A stretch of DNA of 64,000 nucleotides from Pseudomonadota bacterium (GCA_018240785.1 JAFEFC010000026.1:30363-94362), one strand, 5' to 3'; positions 42,966 through 51,968 are shown, numbered from the stretch's first letter. Translations and numbers: made by a program. Notes: generated by a model from the letters alone, not told the origin.

Positions 42966-43766
42966 TCAGGCAGCGGCGCGGATGCCGGGCGGGTTGCCCT
43001 TGATCTGCGCGCCGCGAAGGTCGTGCGGATCCAGCCGGCGGATGATCTCCAGCTGCGCCGCGGTCGGGTGCGGGGTTTCGCCCAGCTCCGGCGCCTTCAG
43101 CAGCGGGAAGCCGGTCTTCTCCTGCACCTCGTCGAAGCTGACTCCCGGGTGCAGCGAGCGCACGCGGATGGCGTGATCCGGACCTTCGAAGTCCAGCACG
43201 CAGAGGTCGGTGACGATGCGGCGGATGTCCATGAAATCCTGCTTCATGCCGGGCGCCCAGCGCGCCGGGTTGAAGCCGACGCCGGACACCATGTCCACCT
43301 CGCCCTCGACGAAGACGCGCTTGCTGTGGTTGGGCACGAAGAAGGAGTTGATGTGGTTGATGCTGTTGCCGGGCAGGCCGCGCACGCCGAGGATGGCGGC
43401 CTTGGGCTTCTTGTAGTCGCCCACCACCGACAGGTTGGTCTGGCCGAAGCGGTCGATCTGGGTCGGGCCGATCATGGCGTGGCGGCGGCCGCCCCACACG
43501 CACTCGAAGACGCGCTCGAAGGACATGTAGCCGGAGTACTTCGGCACGTAGTCGCCGCGCGGGCCGAGCGGGATCGGCTCCTCGACCAGGAAGCATTCGC
43601 TGTCGGTCATCAGCAGCTCGGGGGCGTAGGTCAGCTTGGCCAGGCTGGCGCCCAGGCGCGGGATCACGCCGATGCCCGAGGCCAGCACCTCGCCGTCGCC
43701 GCGCCAGGCTTCCGAAGCCGCGACGATCATCAGCTCGGCCAGGGTGACTTCAGTGTTGTTGCTCAT
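42966..43766 (-). CDS. ipdB: IpdB-like subunit of the COCHEA-CoA hydrolase
   Basis: A 266-residue protein of the class I CoA-transferase beta-subunit fold. IpdA and IpdB together hydrolyse the last ring of the steroid nucleus (COCHEA-CoA) rather than moving CoA. Typical blocks are SGIGVIPRLGASLAK, PIPLGPRGDYVPKYSGYMSFERVFECVWGGRRHAMIG and LRGAQIKGNPPG. The ATG at 43766 has AGGAG 10 bases upstream; an upstream TTG overlapping the IpdA stop is a less likely start. Confidence 0.86.
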   Translation of the reverse strand: MSNNTEVTLAELMIVAASEAWRGDGEVLASGIGVIPRLGASLAKLTYAPELLMTDSECFLVEEPIPLGPRGDYVPKYSGYMSFERVFECVWGGRRHAMIGPTQIDRFGQTNLSVVGDYKKPKAAILGVRGLPGNSINHINSFFVPNHSKRVFVEGEVDMVSGVGFNPARWAPGMKQDFMDIRRIVTDLCVLDFEGPDHAIRVRSLHPGVSFDEVQEKTGFPLLKAPELGETPHPTAAQLEIIRRLDPHDLRGAQIKGNPPGIRAAA

Positions 43767-43780
43767 GCCGCTCGCGCTCC

Positions 43781-44656
43781 TCAAAACACCGGCAGGGGCA
43801 GCTTGCCCATGCGCTCGACGCCACCGTTCCGTTCCTGGTAGGCAGCCTCGCCCGGGGTGACGAATTCATCCATGTAGGCCTGCCAGCCGCCCTCTTCCGC
43901 CGCGCTCGCCACGTAGCGCTTGAAGTGGCTCATGTCCCAGCCGTACTCGGGCGCGCAGGTGGTGGGGTGGGCGCCGCAGGGCGCATGCACCACGCCTTTC
44001 ACCAGGTAGCGCTCGAAGGTGTTGAAGCGGGCCTGGTCGGGGGTGAGCGCCAGGCGCTCCTCGACACGCTCGGCCGACACGTAGCAGGCGTCCGCCGCAC
44101 GCGCGACGAGGTGGTCGAAATACGGGTCGCCGCCCTGGATCAGGGTGTTGCCGAGCTGGTCGGCAACATTGACGTGCACCAGCGCGACGTCGAGCTTCAA
44201 GGCCGGCATCGCCAGCAGCACTTCGCCGTCGGCGTAAGGTGACTGGATGGTCTTGAGCTCGGGATTGAGCTTGGTGATGTCGGTGGCCAGACCGCAGCGG
44301 GTGGGCAGGAAGGGCACGCGCATGCCGGCGGCACGCAGGCCCCACTGCCACATGCCCTCGTCGAGCTCCATCAGCTCCAGACCGCCGGCCTCGCGCACCT
44401 TGCGGTACCAGGGCTCGAGCGGGATGGCGTCGAGCGTGGCGAAGCCGAAGATCAGCTTCTTCACCTTGCCTGCAGCGCACAGCATGCCCACGTCCGGACC
44501 GCCGTACGACACCACGGTGAGGTCCTTGACGTCCGAGCGCAGGATCTCGCGCACGATCGCCATCGGCTTGCGCCGCGGGCCCCAGCCACCGAAACCGATG
44601 GTCATGCCATCGCGCAATTGGGCGACGACATCGGCCGTCGTCATGAGTTTGTTCAT
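43781..44656 (-). CDS. ipdA: IpdA-like subunit of the COCHEA-CoA hydrolase
   Basis: A 291-residue protein of the class I CoA-transferase alpha-subunit fold, paired with IpdB. The start MNKLMTTADVVAQLRDGMTIGFGGWGPRRKPM is typical. E100 in LMELDEGMWQWGLRAAG is the likely catalytic Glu by position. AGGAAAG precedes the ATG, which lies 26 bases after the extradiol dioxygenase stop. With IpdB, EchA20, IpdC and FadA6 in one operon, C/D-ring degradation of steroids is the most economical explanation. Confidence 0.86.
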   Translation of the reverse strand: MNKLMTTADVVAQLRDGMTIGFGGWGPRRKPMAIVREILRSDVKDLTVVSYGGPDVGMLCAAGKVKKLIFGFATLDAIPLEPWYRKVREAGGLELMELDEGMWQWGLRAAGMRVPFLPTRCGLATDITKLNPELKTIQSPYADGEVLLAMPALKLDVALVHVNVADQLGNTLIQGGDPYFDHLVARAADACYVSAERVEERLALTPDQARFNTFERYLVKGVVHAPCGAHPTTCAPEYGWDMSHFKRYVASAAEEGGWQAYMDEFVTPGEAAYQERNGGVERMGKLPLPVF

Positions 44657-44682
44657 GGATGCTTTCCTGTTGCTGGCCGCGC

Positions 44683-45585
44683 TCAGGCGGCCTGTTCCTG
44701 CTGACCCACGCCGAAGTCGTGGCCCCAGATGCTGACGCGGGTGAATTCGAAGGGCGAATGGCGCTCCCAGTCGAGCTGCAGGCCGCCATAGCCGTATTCG
44801 AGGTCGAAGCCCGAAGGCGTCTTCATGTAGAAGGAGATCATGCGGTCGTTGAGGTGCTGACCCAGGGTGGCCGACAGCGGCACCTTGTGCGCGATGCGAC
44901 GGTCATGGGCGCGGCCGACCTCGGTCATCGAATCGACCTCGACCATCACGTGCACGCAGCCGCTCGGCACCGGGTACTCGGCGATCGCCAGGCTGTGGTG
45001 GCGGGCGTTGTTGCAGTGCAGGAAGTGGATGCGCACCGGCGGCGCCGACGGGTCGGGACGGAAGTTGAAGATGTCCGACAGGCCGAACCCGAGCACATCG
45101 CGGAAGAAGGCCGCGGTGGCGTCGAAGTTGGGCGCCGGCATCACGGTGTGGCCCAGACCCATGTCGCCGGTGAGGAAGCGCGGCACGCCCTGCGGCGACA
45201 CGAAGGGCTGGCAGTCCGACAGGTGGCCCCAGCACAGCTCGTGGCGGTTGCCCGAGGGGTCGCTCACCAGGGCGACGGCCTGCATGCCGCGCTGGGCGAC
45301 GGTGGCGGCATCGGCAAGCTCGTAGCCCACGCCCTTGGCATCGAGCTCGGCGAGCGCGGCCTTGAAGGCGCCCTCACCCGCAAGCTCCCAGCCCGAAGAC
45401 AGGTAGCGACGCTCGGCGCCCTGCACCACCAGGATGCGGAAGGGGCGCTCGTCCATCTTGATGTACAGGCCGCCACCAGGCGCGGTCGAGGTCATCATGC
45501 CGAGCACGTTCTCGGCGTAATGCTTCCATTCGGCGAGGTCGTCGATCTGGGCGACGAAGTAGGCCAAACCGCGGATGTCGATCAT
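44683..45585 (-). CDS. hsaC: HsaC/TesB-like extradiol ring-cleavage dioxygenase
   Basis: A 300-residue two-domain type I extradiol dioxygenase, the size of HsaC. Iron ligands are H146 (LGHTVMPAP), one of H196/H197 (ARHHSLAIAE) and E263 (FDLEYGYGG). It would cleave the catecholic ring A of 3,4-dihydroxy-9,10-secosteroid (DHSA). It is the first gene of a 14-gene leftward operon; the recurring 18-bp motif lies about 62-79 bases upstream. I chose the ATG at 45585 (MIDIRGLAYF); an upstream in-frame start adds four residues. The hydrolase that acts next is encoded at 57346. Confidence 0.87.
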   Translation of the reverse strand: MIDIRGLAYFVAQIDDLAEWKHYAENVLGMMTSTAPGGGLYIKMDERPFRILVVQGAERRYLSSGWELAGEGAFKAALAELDAKGVGYELADAATVAQRGMQAVALVSDPSGNRHELCWGHLSDCQPFVSPQGVPRFLTGDMGLGHTVMPAPNFDATAAFFRDVLGFGLSDIFNFRPDPSAPPVRIHFLHCNNARHHSLAIAEYPVPSGCVHVMVEVDSMTEVGRAHDRRIAHKVPLSATLGQHLNDRMISFYMKTPSGFDLEYGYGGLQLDWERHSPFEFTRVSIWGHDFGVGQQEQAA

Positions 45586-45646
45586 TGCTGCCCCCAAAGA
45601 TTGGTCGGATACGTGGGGGCATTGTGCGAACAGGCGGCCGAGCCAT

Positions 45647-45664
45647 CATCGTCCGTTGAGACTA
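45647..45664 (+). promoter_or_regulatory. Putative steroid-regulon operator, copy 4
   Basis: Reads CATCGTCCGTTGAGACTA on the plus strand: perfect outer halves with a varied centre. It lies in the promoter region of the hsaC-to-SnoaL operon, which starts 62 bases to the left. Confidence 0.5.
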
Positions 45665-45731
45665 CGAAAAATGAACGCCGGCGCCGGCGGCGGCGCCCTC
45701 ATGCCCGGCCCGCTACCGCCTGGCGCCGGAT

Positions 45732-47252
45732 CTAGGGCGCGATGCCCGCCACCCGCCGCGGCCCCGGCACCTCTGCATAGCGGCCCTCGCTGAGTTCGAG
45801 CCCCCGCAGGAGCGCATTGCGCAGCTCACGCGGATCGATTACGTCGTCATAGGCCATGCGGTCTGCGAGGCGGTAGGCGCCCCCTATCTGCTCGGCCTCG
45901 ATCCGTGCGCGGGTGGCCGCGTCCAGCTTGGCCGAATCCGCGCCGCCAGCAACGGGCAGGGAACCCAGCGTCACTGCGGGAAATGCCAGGCTGAGCGTCT
46001 GCCCATCGAACGGGTTCATCGCCATGACCGAGGAGCCGAAGCCGAACGCCTTGCGCAAGGTGACGTGCAGCTTCGGAACCTGCAGGCGGTGTTGTGCCAC
46101 GAACATGCGGGCGGCGTGGCGCAGCGCGCCCGACTGCTCGGCCCGCGTGCCGCTCATTACGCCGGGGTTGTCGGCGAGGAAGATCATCGGCAGATGGAAG
46201 GCGCCGGCGACGTCCATGAAGTGGGTCGCCTTGTCGGCCCCGTCGGCATCGATGGTGCCCGCCATCACGCCGGGATCATTGGCGACGATGCCCACACTCC
46301 GGCCGCCGAGACGGGCGAGCGCCACCACCACGGAGGCCCCGAACTTCGGCTGAATCTCGAGCATGCTGCCCTCATCGACCAGCAGCTTCAGCACATTCCG
46401 CATCCGATACGGCTTGCGTGGGTTTGGGCTGATCAGGTCGAGAATCCCGTCCAGCCGGCGCTCGCCAGTGTCGCCGACGACCTTGCGCGGCGGCCGCTCC
46501 CAGGCATTCCCCGGGAAATAGGACAGGTAGCGGCGAGCGAGCGCGATCGCCGCCTCGTCGTCCGCCACGAGGTTGTGCGCAACACCGGAGACAAGCACGT
46601 GCACCTGGGGGCCGCCAAGCTGCTCCTTGGTCACCACCTCGCCGGTGGCGGCCTTGACCAGCGGAGGCCCCGCCGCAAAGAGGGAGGCGGCCTCCGTCAT
46701 GACCACGAAATCCGACATGGGGGCGGTCAGCGCGCCGTGCCCGGCGGCGGCGCCCATGACCAGGCAGACGATCGGGACCTGGCCGGACAGCTCGGCGAGC
46801 CCCTGGAGGTCGTTGGGGCGCCTGCCCGCGTGGGTGTTGGTCAGGCGGTGGCCTGCGCCTTCGAGCATGAAGACCAGGGGCACACGCTCCTGCGCCGCGA
46901 GCTGGGTGAGCCGGTAGCGCTTGTCTGCGGCACCGTCGCCGATGGAGCCGCCCAGCACGGTGAAGTCCTCGGCGCATGCCAGCGCGGGCCGGCCATCGAT
47001 CTTGCCGAAACCGGCCACCAGCGCATCGGCCGGGGCGGGCGCGCCGCCTTCCGCGGCCACGCCGCCGACGAATGCCCCCAGCTCCACGAAACTGCCGACA
47101 TCGAACAGTTTCAGCAGTCGCTGGCGCGCATCCAGCTTGCCGGCGCTTCGATGGCGCAGGACTTTCTCCTCGCCGCCCATGGCCTCGGCGGCCTCACGAC
47201 GCTGCTGCAGGTCCCGCAGAATCGGACCCCATTCATGGTGATCATTCGTCAA
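45732..47252 (-). CDS. Acyl-CoA carboxylase carboxyltransferase (beta) subunit
   Basis: A 506-residue biotin-dependent carboxyltransferase subunit of the propionyl/methylcrotonyl-CoA carboxylase type. It has GKLDARQRLLKLFD near the N terminus, crotonase-fold halves with MGAAAGHGA, and IFLADNPGVMSGTRAEQ. No biotin carboxylase or biotin carrier gene is nearby, so it needs a partner encoded elsewhere. I chose a TTG at 47252 (TNDHHEWGPIL...) with AGGGAG about 9 bases upstream; the ATG at 47351 would extend translation through a terminator-like hairpin and has no binding site. In this cluster it may handle propionyl-CoA or a related acid from steroid breakdown (inference). Confidence 0.78.
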   Translation of the reverse strand: MTNDHHEWGPILRDLQQRREAAEAMGGEEKVLRHRSAGKLDARQRLLKLFDVGSFVELGAFVGGVAAEGGAPAPADALVAGFGKIDGRPALACAEDFTVLGGSIGDGAADKRYRLTQLAAQERVPLVFMLEGAGHRLTNTHAGRRPNDLQGLAELSGQVPIVCLVMGAAAGHGALTAPMSDFVVMTEAASLFAAGPPLVKAATGEVVTKEQLGGPQVHVLVSGVAHNLVADDEAAIALARRYLSYFPGNAWERPPRKVVGDTGERRLDGILDLISPNPRKPYRMRNVLKLLVDEGSMLEIQPKFGASVVVALARLGGRSVGIVANDPGVMAGTIDADGADKATHFMDVAGAFHLPMIFLADNPGVMSGTRAEQSGALRHAARMFVAQHRLQVPKLHVTLRKAFGFGSSVMAMNPFDGQTLSLAFPAVTLGSLPVAGGADSAKLDAATRARIEAEQIGGAYRLADRMAYDDVIDPRELRNALLRGLELSEGRYAEVPGPRRVAGIAP

Positions 47253-47291
47253 CTCAATGTCTCCCTGGATTCTTTCTCGAGCCGCCTCCTC

Positions 47292-47328
47292 AAAAAAAAC
47301 GGCCGCCAACCCGTGCGGGGAGGCGGCC
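47292..47328 (-). terminator. Rho-independent terminator before the carboxylase gene
   Basis: On the minus strand GGCCGCC (47328-47322) pairs with GGCGGCC (47307-47301) and is followed by G and eight T residues (47299-47292). It ends the Ltp2-like/DUF35-MaoC transcript. It lies only 40 bases before the carboxylase TTG, so it may also act as an attenuator. The remainder of the 170-base gap shows no other signal. Confidence 0.8.
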
Positions 47329-47422
47329 TCGAAGAGAGGAGGGACAACCATGCAACAGAACTTCAGGTACTACGCGCGCTACAGGAACAACTTGACATCG
47401 AGCACCGCGGGACGGCGGCGCC

Positions 47423-48391
47423 TTACATGTAGAGGATCACGAGGTCGTTGATGACGGACGGACGCTCGCTGCCGACGATATGGGTGGCGATCTCGATCGT
47501 CATCTGCATGCCCTTGGGCAGCTTGTCGACCGACTTCACCCGCGAGTGCGCGTGGATGCGCGAACCGGCCGGCACCGGCGCCGGAAAGCGCAGGCGGTCG
47601 GAGCCGTAGTTGAGCATGTTGTTGAAACCGACGACCTCGTAGTCGAGCGGAATGCGGAAGCGCGACTGCAGCACCTGCACCAGCGCGCCGTGGGCGATGG
47701 TGCCGCCGAAGGGGCTCTGCTTGCGCGCGCGATCGGGATCGGTGTGGATCCAGTAGTCGTCGCCCGACAGCTTGGCGAACTCGTCGATCAGCGCCTGATC
47801 GACCACGACCTGATTGCTCCAGGCTGAGTAGGTCTCGCTGACCAGCGCCTTCATCGCCACCTCGTCGTCGAAGCGCACCTGGCGCTTCGCGGCCGCCGGC
47901 TCGGCGCTCGCCTGGGCCTCGGCGGCCGCGGCGAGCGCGGCCGGGGTGCTGTCGATGCGCGACGGGAAATCCTTGTCCGCCGCGGTGAAGCGCAGCAGCG
48001 CGGTGCCGTCGGATTGCACGGTGTCGAACACCGGCTTCACGCGCATGCCGACCTTGACCTCGCCTTCATCGAGACCGATCAGCGTGGTGTTGATGCGCAC
48101 GCCTTCGTCGAGCTCGACCACCGCCATCTTCTGCGGCATCTCGTCGGCGAAGTCGGGCAGCGTCGGAACGCGGGTCAGGGTGTAGGTGTAGAGCGTGCCG
48201 GTGCCCTTGACCTCTTTCCACTCCAGGTCCTGCGACCAGCATTTGTCGCAGTGGCGGCGGGGAAAGAAGACCCAGTGACCGCAGGACTTGCAATGCGGAA
48301 TCGTGAGCCGGCCTTCCTTGAGGCCGTTCCAGAACGGTGCCGAGATCTCGGTTGCCTTCGGCAGCGGTTTGTTGGTCGACATGCTCGTCAT
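47423..48391 (-). CDS. DUF35 (Zn-ribbon/OB) - MaoC fusion, ChsH2-like with swapped domain order
   Basis: A 322-residue fusion. Residues 1-150 form a DUF35 acyl-CoA-binding unit with a zinc ribbon (C34, C37, C48, C51) and an OB fold. An Ala-rich linker (155-175) leads to a MaoC hot-dog domain (about 185-322) with GDDYWIHTDP. In actinobacterial ChsH2 the MaoC part comes first and DUF35 last. DUF35 domains bind Ltp2-type aldolases, and the upstream gene encodes such a protein with an ATGA overlap. The two probably hydrate and then cleave a steroid side-chain enoyl-CoA. The next feature downstream is a terminator. Confidence 0.84.
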   Translation of the reverse strand: MTSMSTNKPLPKATEISAPFWNGLKEGRLTIPHCKSCGHWVFFPRRHCDKCWSQDLEWKEVKGTGTLYTYTLTRVPTLPDFADEMPQKMAVVELDEGVRINTTLIGLDEGEVKVGMRVKPVFDTVQSDGTALLRFTAADKDFPSRIDSTPAALAAAAEAQASAEPAAAKRQVRFDDEVAMKALVSETYSAWSNQVVVDQALIDEFAKLSGDDYWIHTDPDRARKQSPFGGTIAHGALVQVLQSRFRIPLDYEVVGFNNMLNYGSDRLRFPAPVPAGSRIHAHSRVKSVDKLPKGMQMTIEIATHIVGSERPSVINDLVILYM

Positions 48392-49599
48392 GCTCCCTGG
48401 AGAATCAGTGCGCCCTGCTCGCTCATCACGCCACCGGTACCGGAAACGAACACGGTGTCGCAGCGCTTCAACTGGCGGTCGCCGGCGCGGCCGGAAATCT
48501 GGTGGAAGGCCTCGATGACCTGCGACATGCCGCCCGCGGTGCCGCTCTGGCCGAAGCTGAGCTGGCCGCCGTGGGTGTTCATCGGGAAGTTGCCCTTGTA
48601 GGTCAGGTCGTGCTCGCGCACCCAGCGCATGCCTTCGCCCTTGGGCGCGAAGCCGGCGTCTTCGAGCGTCAGCAGCACGGTGATGGTGTAGCAGTCATAG
48701 ATCTGCGCGGCGTGGATGTCGCTGCGCTTGATGCCGGCCATCGCGAAGGCGCGCTCGGCGGCGGGACCGATCGGGGTATCGGTCATTTCGGTCGCGTAGG
48801 TCGGCGACTTGAAGTACAGGTGCTCGCCGAAGCCGGTGATGCAGGCGCCGCGGTTCTTCGCCCTCGCCGCCACTTCCTTGGAGGCGACGATCACCGCCGC
48901 ACCGCCGGCCACCGGCATCACGATCTCGAGCACGCGCAGCGGCTCGGCGACCATCTTGCTGGAGAGCACCTCCTCGATCGAGAGCGGCTTGCCGAAGAAG
49001 CTGGCTTGCGGGTTGGCCAGGGCGTTGGTGCGCTGGTCGACCGCGATCTTCGCCATCGCCACCGGGTCGTAACCGTACTTGGCCGCGTAGCGCTGGGCGA
49101 TCATCGCGTAGCCGGTGTTCTGGCCCATGTGGCCGTAGGGCAGGTCGAACTCCGCCTCGGGCGCGCCGAAGGCGGTGCTGTGGCCGCCGAAGCGCATCGC
49201 ACGCGCCATCCAGCTCGGATCCTCGTCCGGCCCGAAGGGCGCCATGCGCGCGGGAATCACGCACAGCACGGCCTGGCACAAGCCCATCTCGACCGCCATC
49301 GCCGCTCGCCACACCGCCGCCACCGAGGAGCATCCGCCCAGGTCGACGACCTCGGCGAAGTTCAGCGACAGGCCGAGATACTCGGCCGCCATCGCCGGCA
49401 CGAACACCTGCGCCTCGTGGAACTGCGGACCGTGGATGACCAGGCCGTCGATGTCGGATGCCTTCAGGCCGGCGTCAGCCAGCGCGCTGCCGGCAAGGTC
49501 GGCCACCTGCTCCAGATGAAACATCCGCGGCGCGGTCGCGTACTTCTCCGGCTTGTACTGCGCGGCGCCGACGATTGCTGCGTTTCCTTTCAGACCCAT
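48388..49599 (-). CDS. Ltp2/SCPx-like thiolase-fold protein, probable steroid side-chain aldolase
   Basis: A 403-residue thiolase-superfamily protein of the lipid-transfer (Ltp/SCPx) group. C90 is kept in DLGGCSSVAAV. At the thiolase GHP position the sequence is SFGQSGTAGG, so the catalytic His is Gln and normal thiolysis is unlikely. YDCYTITVLLTLEDAGF resembles the Tyr-containing block of Ltp2-type retroaldolases. With the DUF35-MaoC gene directly after (ATGA overlap), a retroaldol cleavage of a hydroxylated side-chain CoA is the likely role. AAGGGAG precedes the ATG. Confidence 0.8.
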   Translation of the reverse strand: MGLKGNAAIVGAAQYKPEKYATAPRMFHLEQVADLAGSALADAGLKASDIDGLVIHGPQFHEAQVFVPAMAAEYLGLSLNFAEVVDLGGCSSVAAVWRAAMAVEMGLCQAVLCVIPARMAPFGPDEDPSWMARAMRFGGHSTAFGAPEAEFDLPYGHMGQNTGYAMIAQRYAAKYGYDPVAMAKIAVDQRTNALANPQASFFGKPLSIEEVLSSKMVAEPLRVLEIVMPVAGGAAVIVASKEVAARAKNRGACITGFGEHLYFKSPTYATEMTDTPIGPAAERAFAMAGIKRSDIHAAQIYDCYTITVLLTLEDAGFAPKGEGMRWVREHDLTYKGNFPMNTHGGQLSFGQSGTAGGMSQVIEAFHQISGRAGDRQLKRCDTVFVSGTGGVMSEQGALILQGA

Positions 49600-49675
49600 G
49601 CTCCCTTACCTCGCTGTTCCGGGCCCTGTCCGGCCCCGTGTTGGGCGCAACGATGCCACAGGCGCGCCGGCCGAC

Positions 49676-49693
49676 AATCGTTCAAATCGACTA
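49676..49693 (+). promoter_or_regulatory. Putative steroid-regulon operator, copy 5
   Basis: Reads AATCGTTCAAATCGACTA on the plus strand, differing from the best consensus at several central positions but keeping ATCGT and GACTA at the same spacing. It lies between the leftward Ltp2-like gene and the rightward PQQ dehydrogenase gene, which starts 24 bases to its right, and could serve either. Confidence 0.42.
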
Positions 49694-49716
49694 GGCAGGG
49701 CGGAGGAGACCTCCGG

Positions 49717-51906
49717 ATGGACGATTCGTCGGCGCAGCAACCGACCGACCATGCACCACCGATCAACACTTCAGGCGGACGGCGCACGTCCGCACGGGAT
49801 CCCGCCATGCGTCCATTCATGCTCGGACCACTGCTCGTCACGATGGCCATTGCCGGCGCTCTTGCCGGCCATTGGGCCACTGGCCACGCCGCCCCTGCCG
49901 CACCCGTCACCGGTACCAGCTCGACCGAATGGCGCCGGCACGGATACGACGCGGCAGAAACACGCTTCAGCCCCCTGTCCGCCATCAATACCGGCAACGT
50001 CGCGCACCTGGGCCCGGCCTGGCATTTCCGCTTCGACCGCCCGCGCGGCGTCGAGGCCACCCCCATCATGGTCGACGGCACCCTTTACGTCAGCGGCCCA
50101 TGGGGGGTGGTGTATGCGCTCGACGCCCGCAATGGCCGACCGAAGTGGAAGCATGACCCTCAGGTACCGGCGGGCAAGGGCATCCACGCCTGTTGCGACG
50201 TGGTCAATCGCGGCGTGGCGGTGGACAATGGCCGCGTCTTCGTCGCCACCATCGACGGCCGCCTGCAGGCACTCGACAGCCGCAGCGGACGCCTGCTGTG
50301 GTCGACGCGCAGCTTCGATCCCGCCAGGCCCTACACCATCACCGGCGCGCCACGGGTGGTGCGCGACCTGGTCGTGATCGGCAATGCGGGCGCCGAGTAT
50401 GGCGTGCGCGGCTTCGTGTCGGCGTACGACGCGGCTACCGGCGACCTGCGCTGGCGCTTCTACACCGTGCCCGGCAATCCCGCCGACGGCCCGGACAGCG
50501 CGGTTTCCGATCGTCCACTGCGCGATCTCGCGCTGCCGACCTGGCGCGGCGAGTGGTGGCGCTACGGCGGTGGCGGCACCGTGTGGGACGCGATGGCCTG
50601 GGACCCCGATCTCGACCTGCTGTATTTCGGCGTCGGCAACGGCTCACCGCACGATCGGGACGTGCGCAGCCCCGGCGGTGGCGACAACCTGTTCCTGTCG
50701 TCGATCGTCGCGGTACGGCCTGCCACCGGCGAATACGTCTGGCACTACCAGACGACGCCCGGCGACAGTTGGGACTACACCGCGACCCAGCACATGATCC
50801 TCACCGACCTGGAGATCGGCGGACGATCGCGCAAGGTGCTGATGCAGGCGCCGAAGAACGGCTTCTTCTATGTGCTGGACCGCGCCACCGGCGAACTGCT
50901 TTCGGCCGACAAGTACGTGCCGGTCAACTGGGCGAGCCATGTCGACCTTGCCAGCGGCCGCCCGGTCGAGAACGAAGGGGCCCGCTACCCGACCGGCAAG
51001 CCCTTCCTCGTGCAGCCTTCGCAGCTCGGTGGGCACAACTGGCAGCCGATGGCCTGGAGCCCCCTCACCGGCCTGGTCTACATTCCAGCCCAGGAAAACA
51101 CGGGCTTCATGATGAAGGAGCCGGGTTTCCGCTTCGAGCGCGATCGCTGGAACACCGGCGTGCTGAATCCGCCGATGCCGCCCGATCCGGCGGTGCTGAA
51201 GCAGGCCCGGGATTCGATGCGCGGCCACCTGCTGGCCTGGGACCCGGTGCGGCGCACCGCGGTGTGGCGCACCCCGCACGCCAGTTCGTGGAACGGCGGC
51301 GTGCTGGCGACGGCCGGCAACCTGGTGTTCCAGGGGGTGGGCGGCGGCGGGCTGGCAGCCTTCGATGCGCGCGACGGACGCCGCCTGTGGCAGTCCGACA
51401 CCTGGCTGGACATCGTCGGCGGACCGATCAGCTACGAACTCGACGGCCAACAGTACATCGCCGCCGCAGCCGGCTTCGGCAGTTCGATCCATCTCACGTC
51501 GAGCGCGCTGCTGCCGCGCACCGGAGCGCCCGTGCCGGGCGGGCTGTTCGTGTGGAAGCTGGGGGGCAAGGCGGCGATGCCGCACGCCAGCGAACGGCCG
51601 ACGCTGCCACCTCCGCCCGACCACGGCAGCGACGCCGACGTGGGCCGCGGCGCCATGCTCTACGCTCGCTACTGCATGCAATGCCACGGCGCGGGTGCGA
51701 TGGCCGGCGGCGGCATGCCGGATCTGCGCCATTCGCCCTACCTGGCCGATGCGGCCCTGTTCAGCCGCCCGCTGCTCGAAGGCATCCTCGCCGCGCGCGG
51801 CATGCCCGACTTCCGCGACACGTTGCGGCCGGAAGACACCGAGGCGATCCGCGCGTACGTGGTTCGCATGGCGCACGTCATGAGCGGGGAAGCCGGCACC
51901 CGCTGA
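49717..51906 (+). CDS. Quinohaemoprotein alcohol dehydrogenase (PQQ plus cytochrome c)
   Basis: A 729-residue periplasmic dehydrogenase. After a long N-terminal region with a signal helix (about 36-58), an eight-bladed PQQ propeller follows, with the vicinal disulfide C159-C160 and repeated tryptophan-docking segments. A C-terminal cytochrome c domain binds haem at C653-M-Q-C-H657. These type I/II-like quinohaemoproteins oxidise alcohols and pass electrons to the respiratory chain. The ATG at 49717 has GGAGGAG upstream; an internal ATG at 49807 would give a more standard signal peptide. In a steroid cluster it may oxidise a side-chain or nuclear alcohol; the substrate is not known. Confidence 0.86.
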   Translation: MDDSSAQQPTDHAPPINTSGGRRTSARDPAMRPFMLGPLLVTMAIAGALAGHWATGHAAPAAPVTGTSSTEWRRHGYDAAETRFSPLSAINTGNVAHLGPAWHFRFDRPRGVEATPIMVDGTLYVSGPWGVVYALDARNGRPKWKHDPQVPAGKGIHACCDVVNRGVAVDNGRVFVATIDGRLQALDSRSGRLLWSTRSFDPARPYTITGAPRVVRDLVVIGNAGAEYGVRGFVSAYDAATGDLRWRFYTVPGNPADGPDSAVSDRPLRDLALPTWRGEWWRYGGGGTVWDAMAWDPDLDLLYFGVGNGSPHDRDVRSPGGGDNLFLSSIVAVRPATGEYVWHYQTTPGDSWDYTATQHMILTDLEIGGRSRKVLMQAPKNGFFYVLDRATGELLSADKYVPVNWASHVDLASGRPVENEGARYPTGKPFLVQPSQLGGHNWQPMAWSPLTGLVYIPAQENTGFMMKEPGFRFERDRWNTGVLNPPMPPDPAVLKQARDSMRGHLLAWDPVRRTAVWRTPHASSWNGGVLATAGNLVFQGVGGGGLAAFDARDGRRLWQSDTWLDIVGGPISYELDGQQYIAAAAGFGSSIHLTSSALLPRTGAPVPGGLFVWKLGGKAAMPHASERPTLPPPPDHGSDADVGRGAMLYARYCMQCHGAGAMAGGGMPDLRHSPYLADAALFSRPLLEGILAARGMPDFRDTLRPEDTEAIRAYVVRMAHVMSGEAGTR

Positions 51907-51918
51907 GGCAGGTTGCTC

Positions 51919-51968
51919 CCGGGCGCCGCTTCCAGGCGCCCGGCATTGCGGCGCCGGACGGCGCCGCA
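51919..51968. terminator. Two GC-rich hairpins between convergent genes
   Basis: CCGGGCGCC (51919-51927) pairs with GGCGCCCGG (51935-51943), and TGCGGCGCC (51947-51955) with GGCGCCGCA (51960-51968). They lie between the PQQ dehydrogenase stop and the end of the convergent small gene. Neither has a T-tract; they are candidate bidirectional terminators. Confidence 0.5.

Noticed and set aside
47350-47451. A 33-codon plus-strand frame (MQQNFRYYARYRNNL...) with a strong GAGGAGGG site before its ATG.
   Set aside because: It runs antisense into the end of the DUF35-MaoC gene, has no promoter or relatives I recognise, and the Shine-Dalgarno-like run may be fortuitous in this GC-rich spacer.
48337-49716. 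Upstream extension of the PQQ dehydrogenase frame across the Ltp2-like gene.
   Set aside because: The extension is antisense to a well-supported gene; the true start near 49717 has a ribosome binding site and precedes the signal helix.
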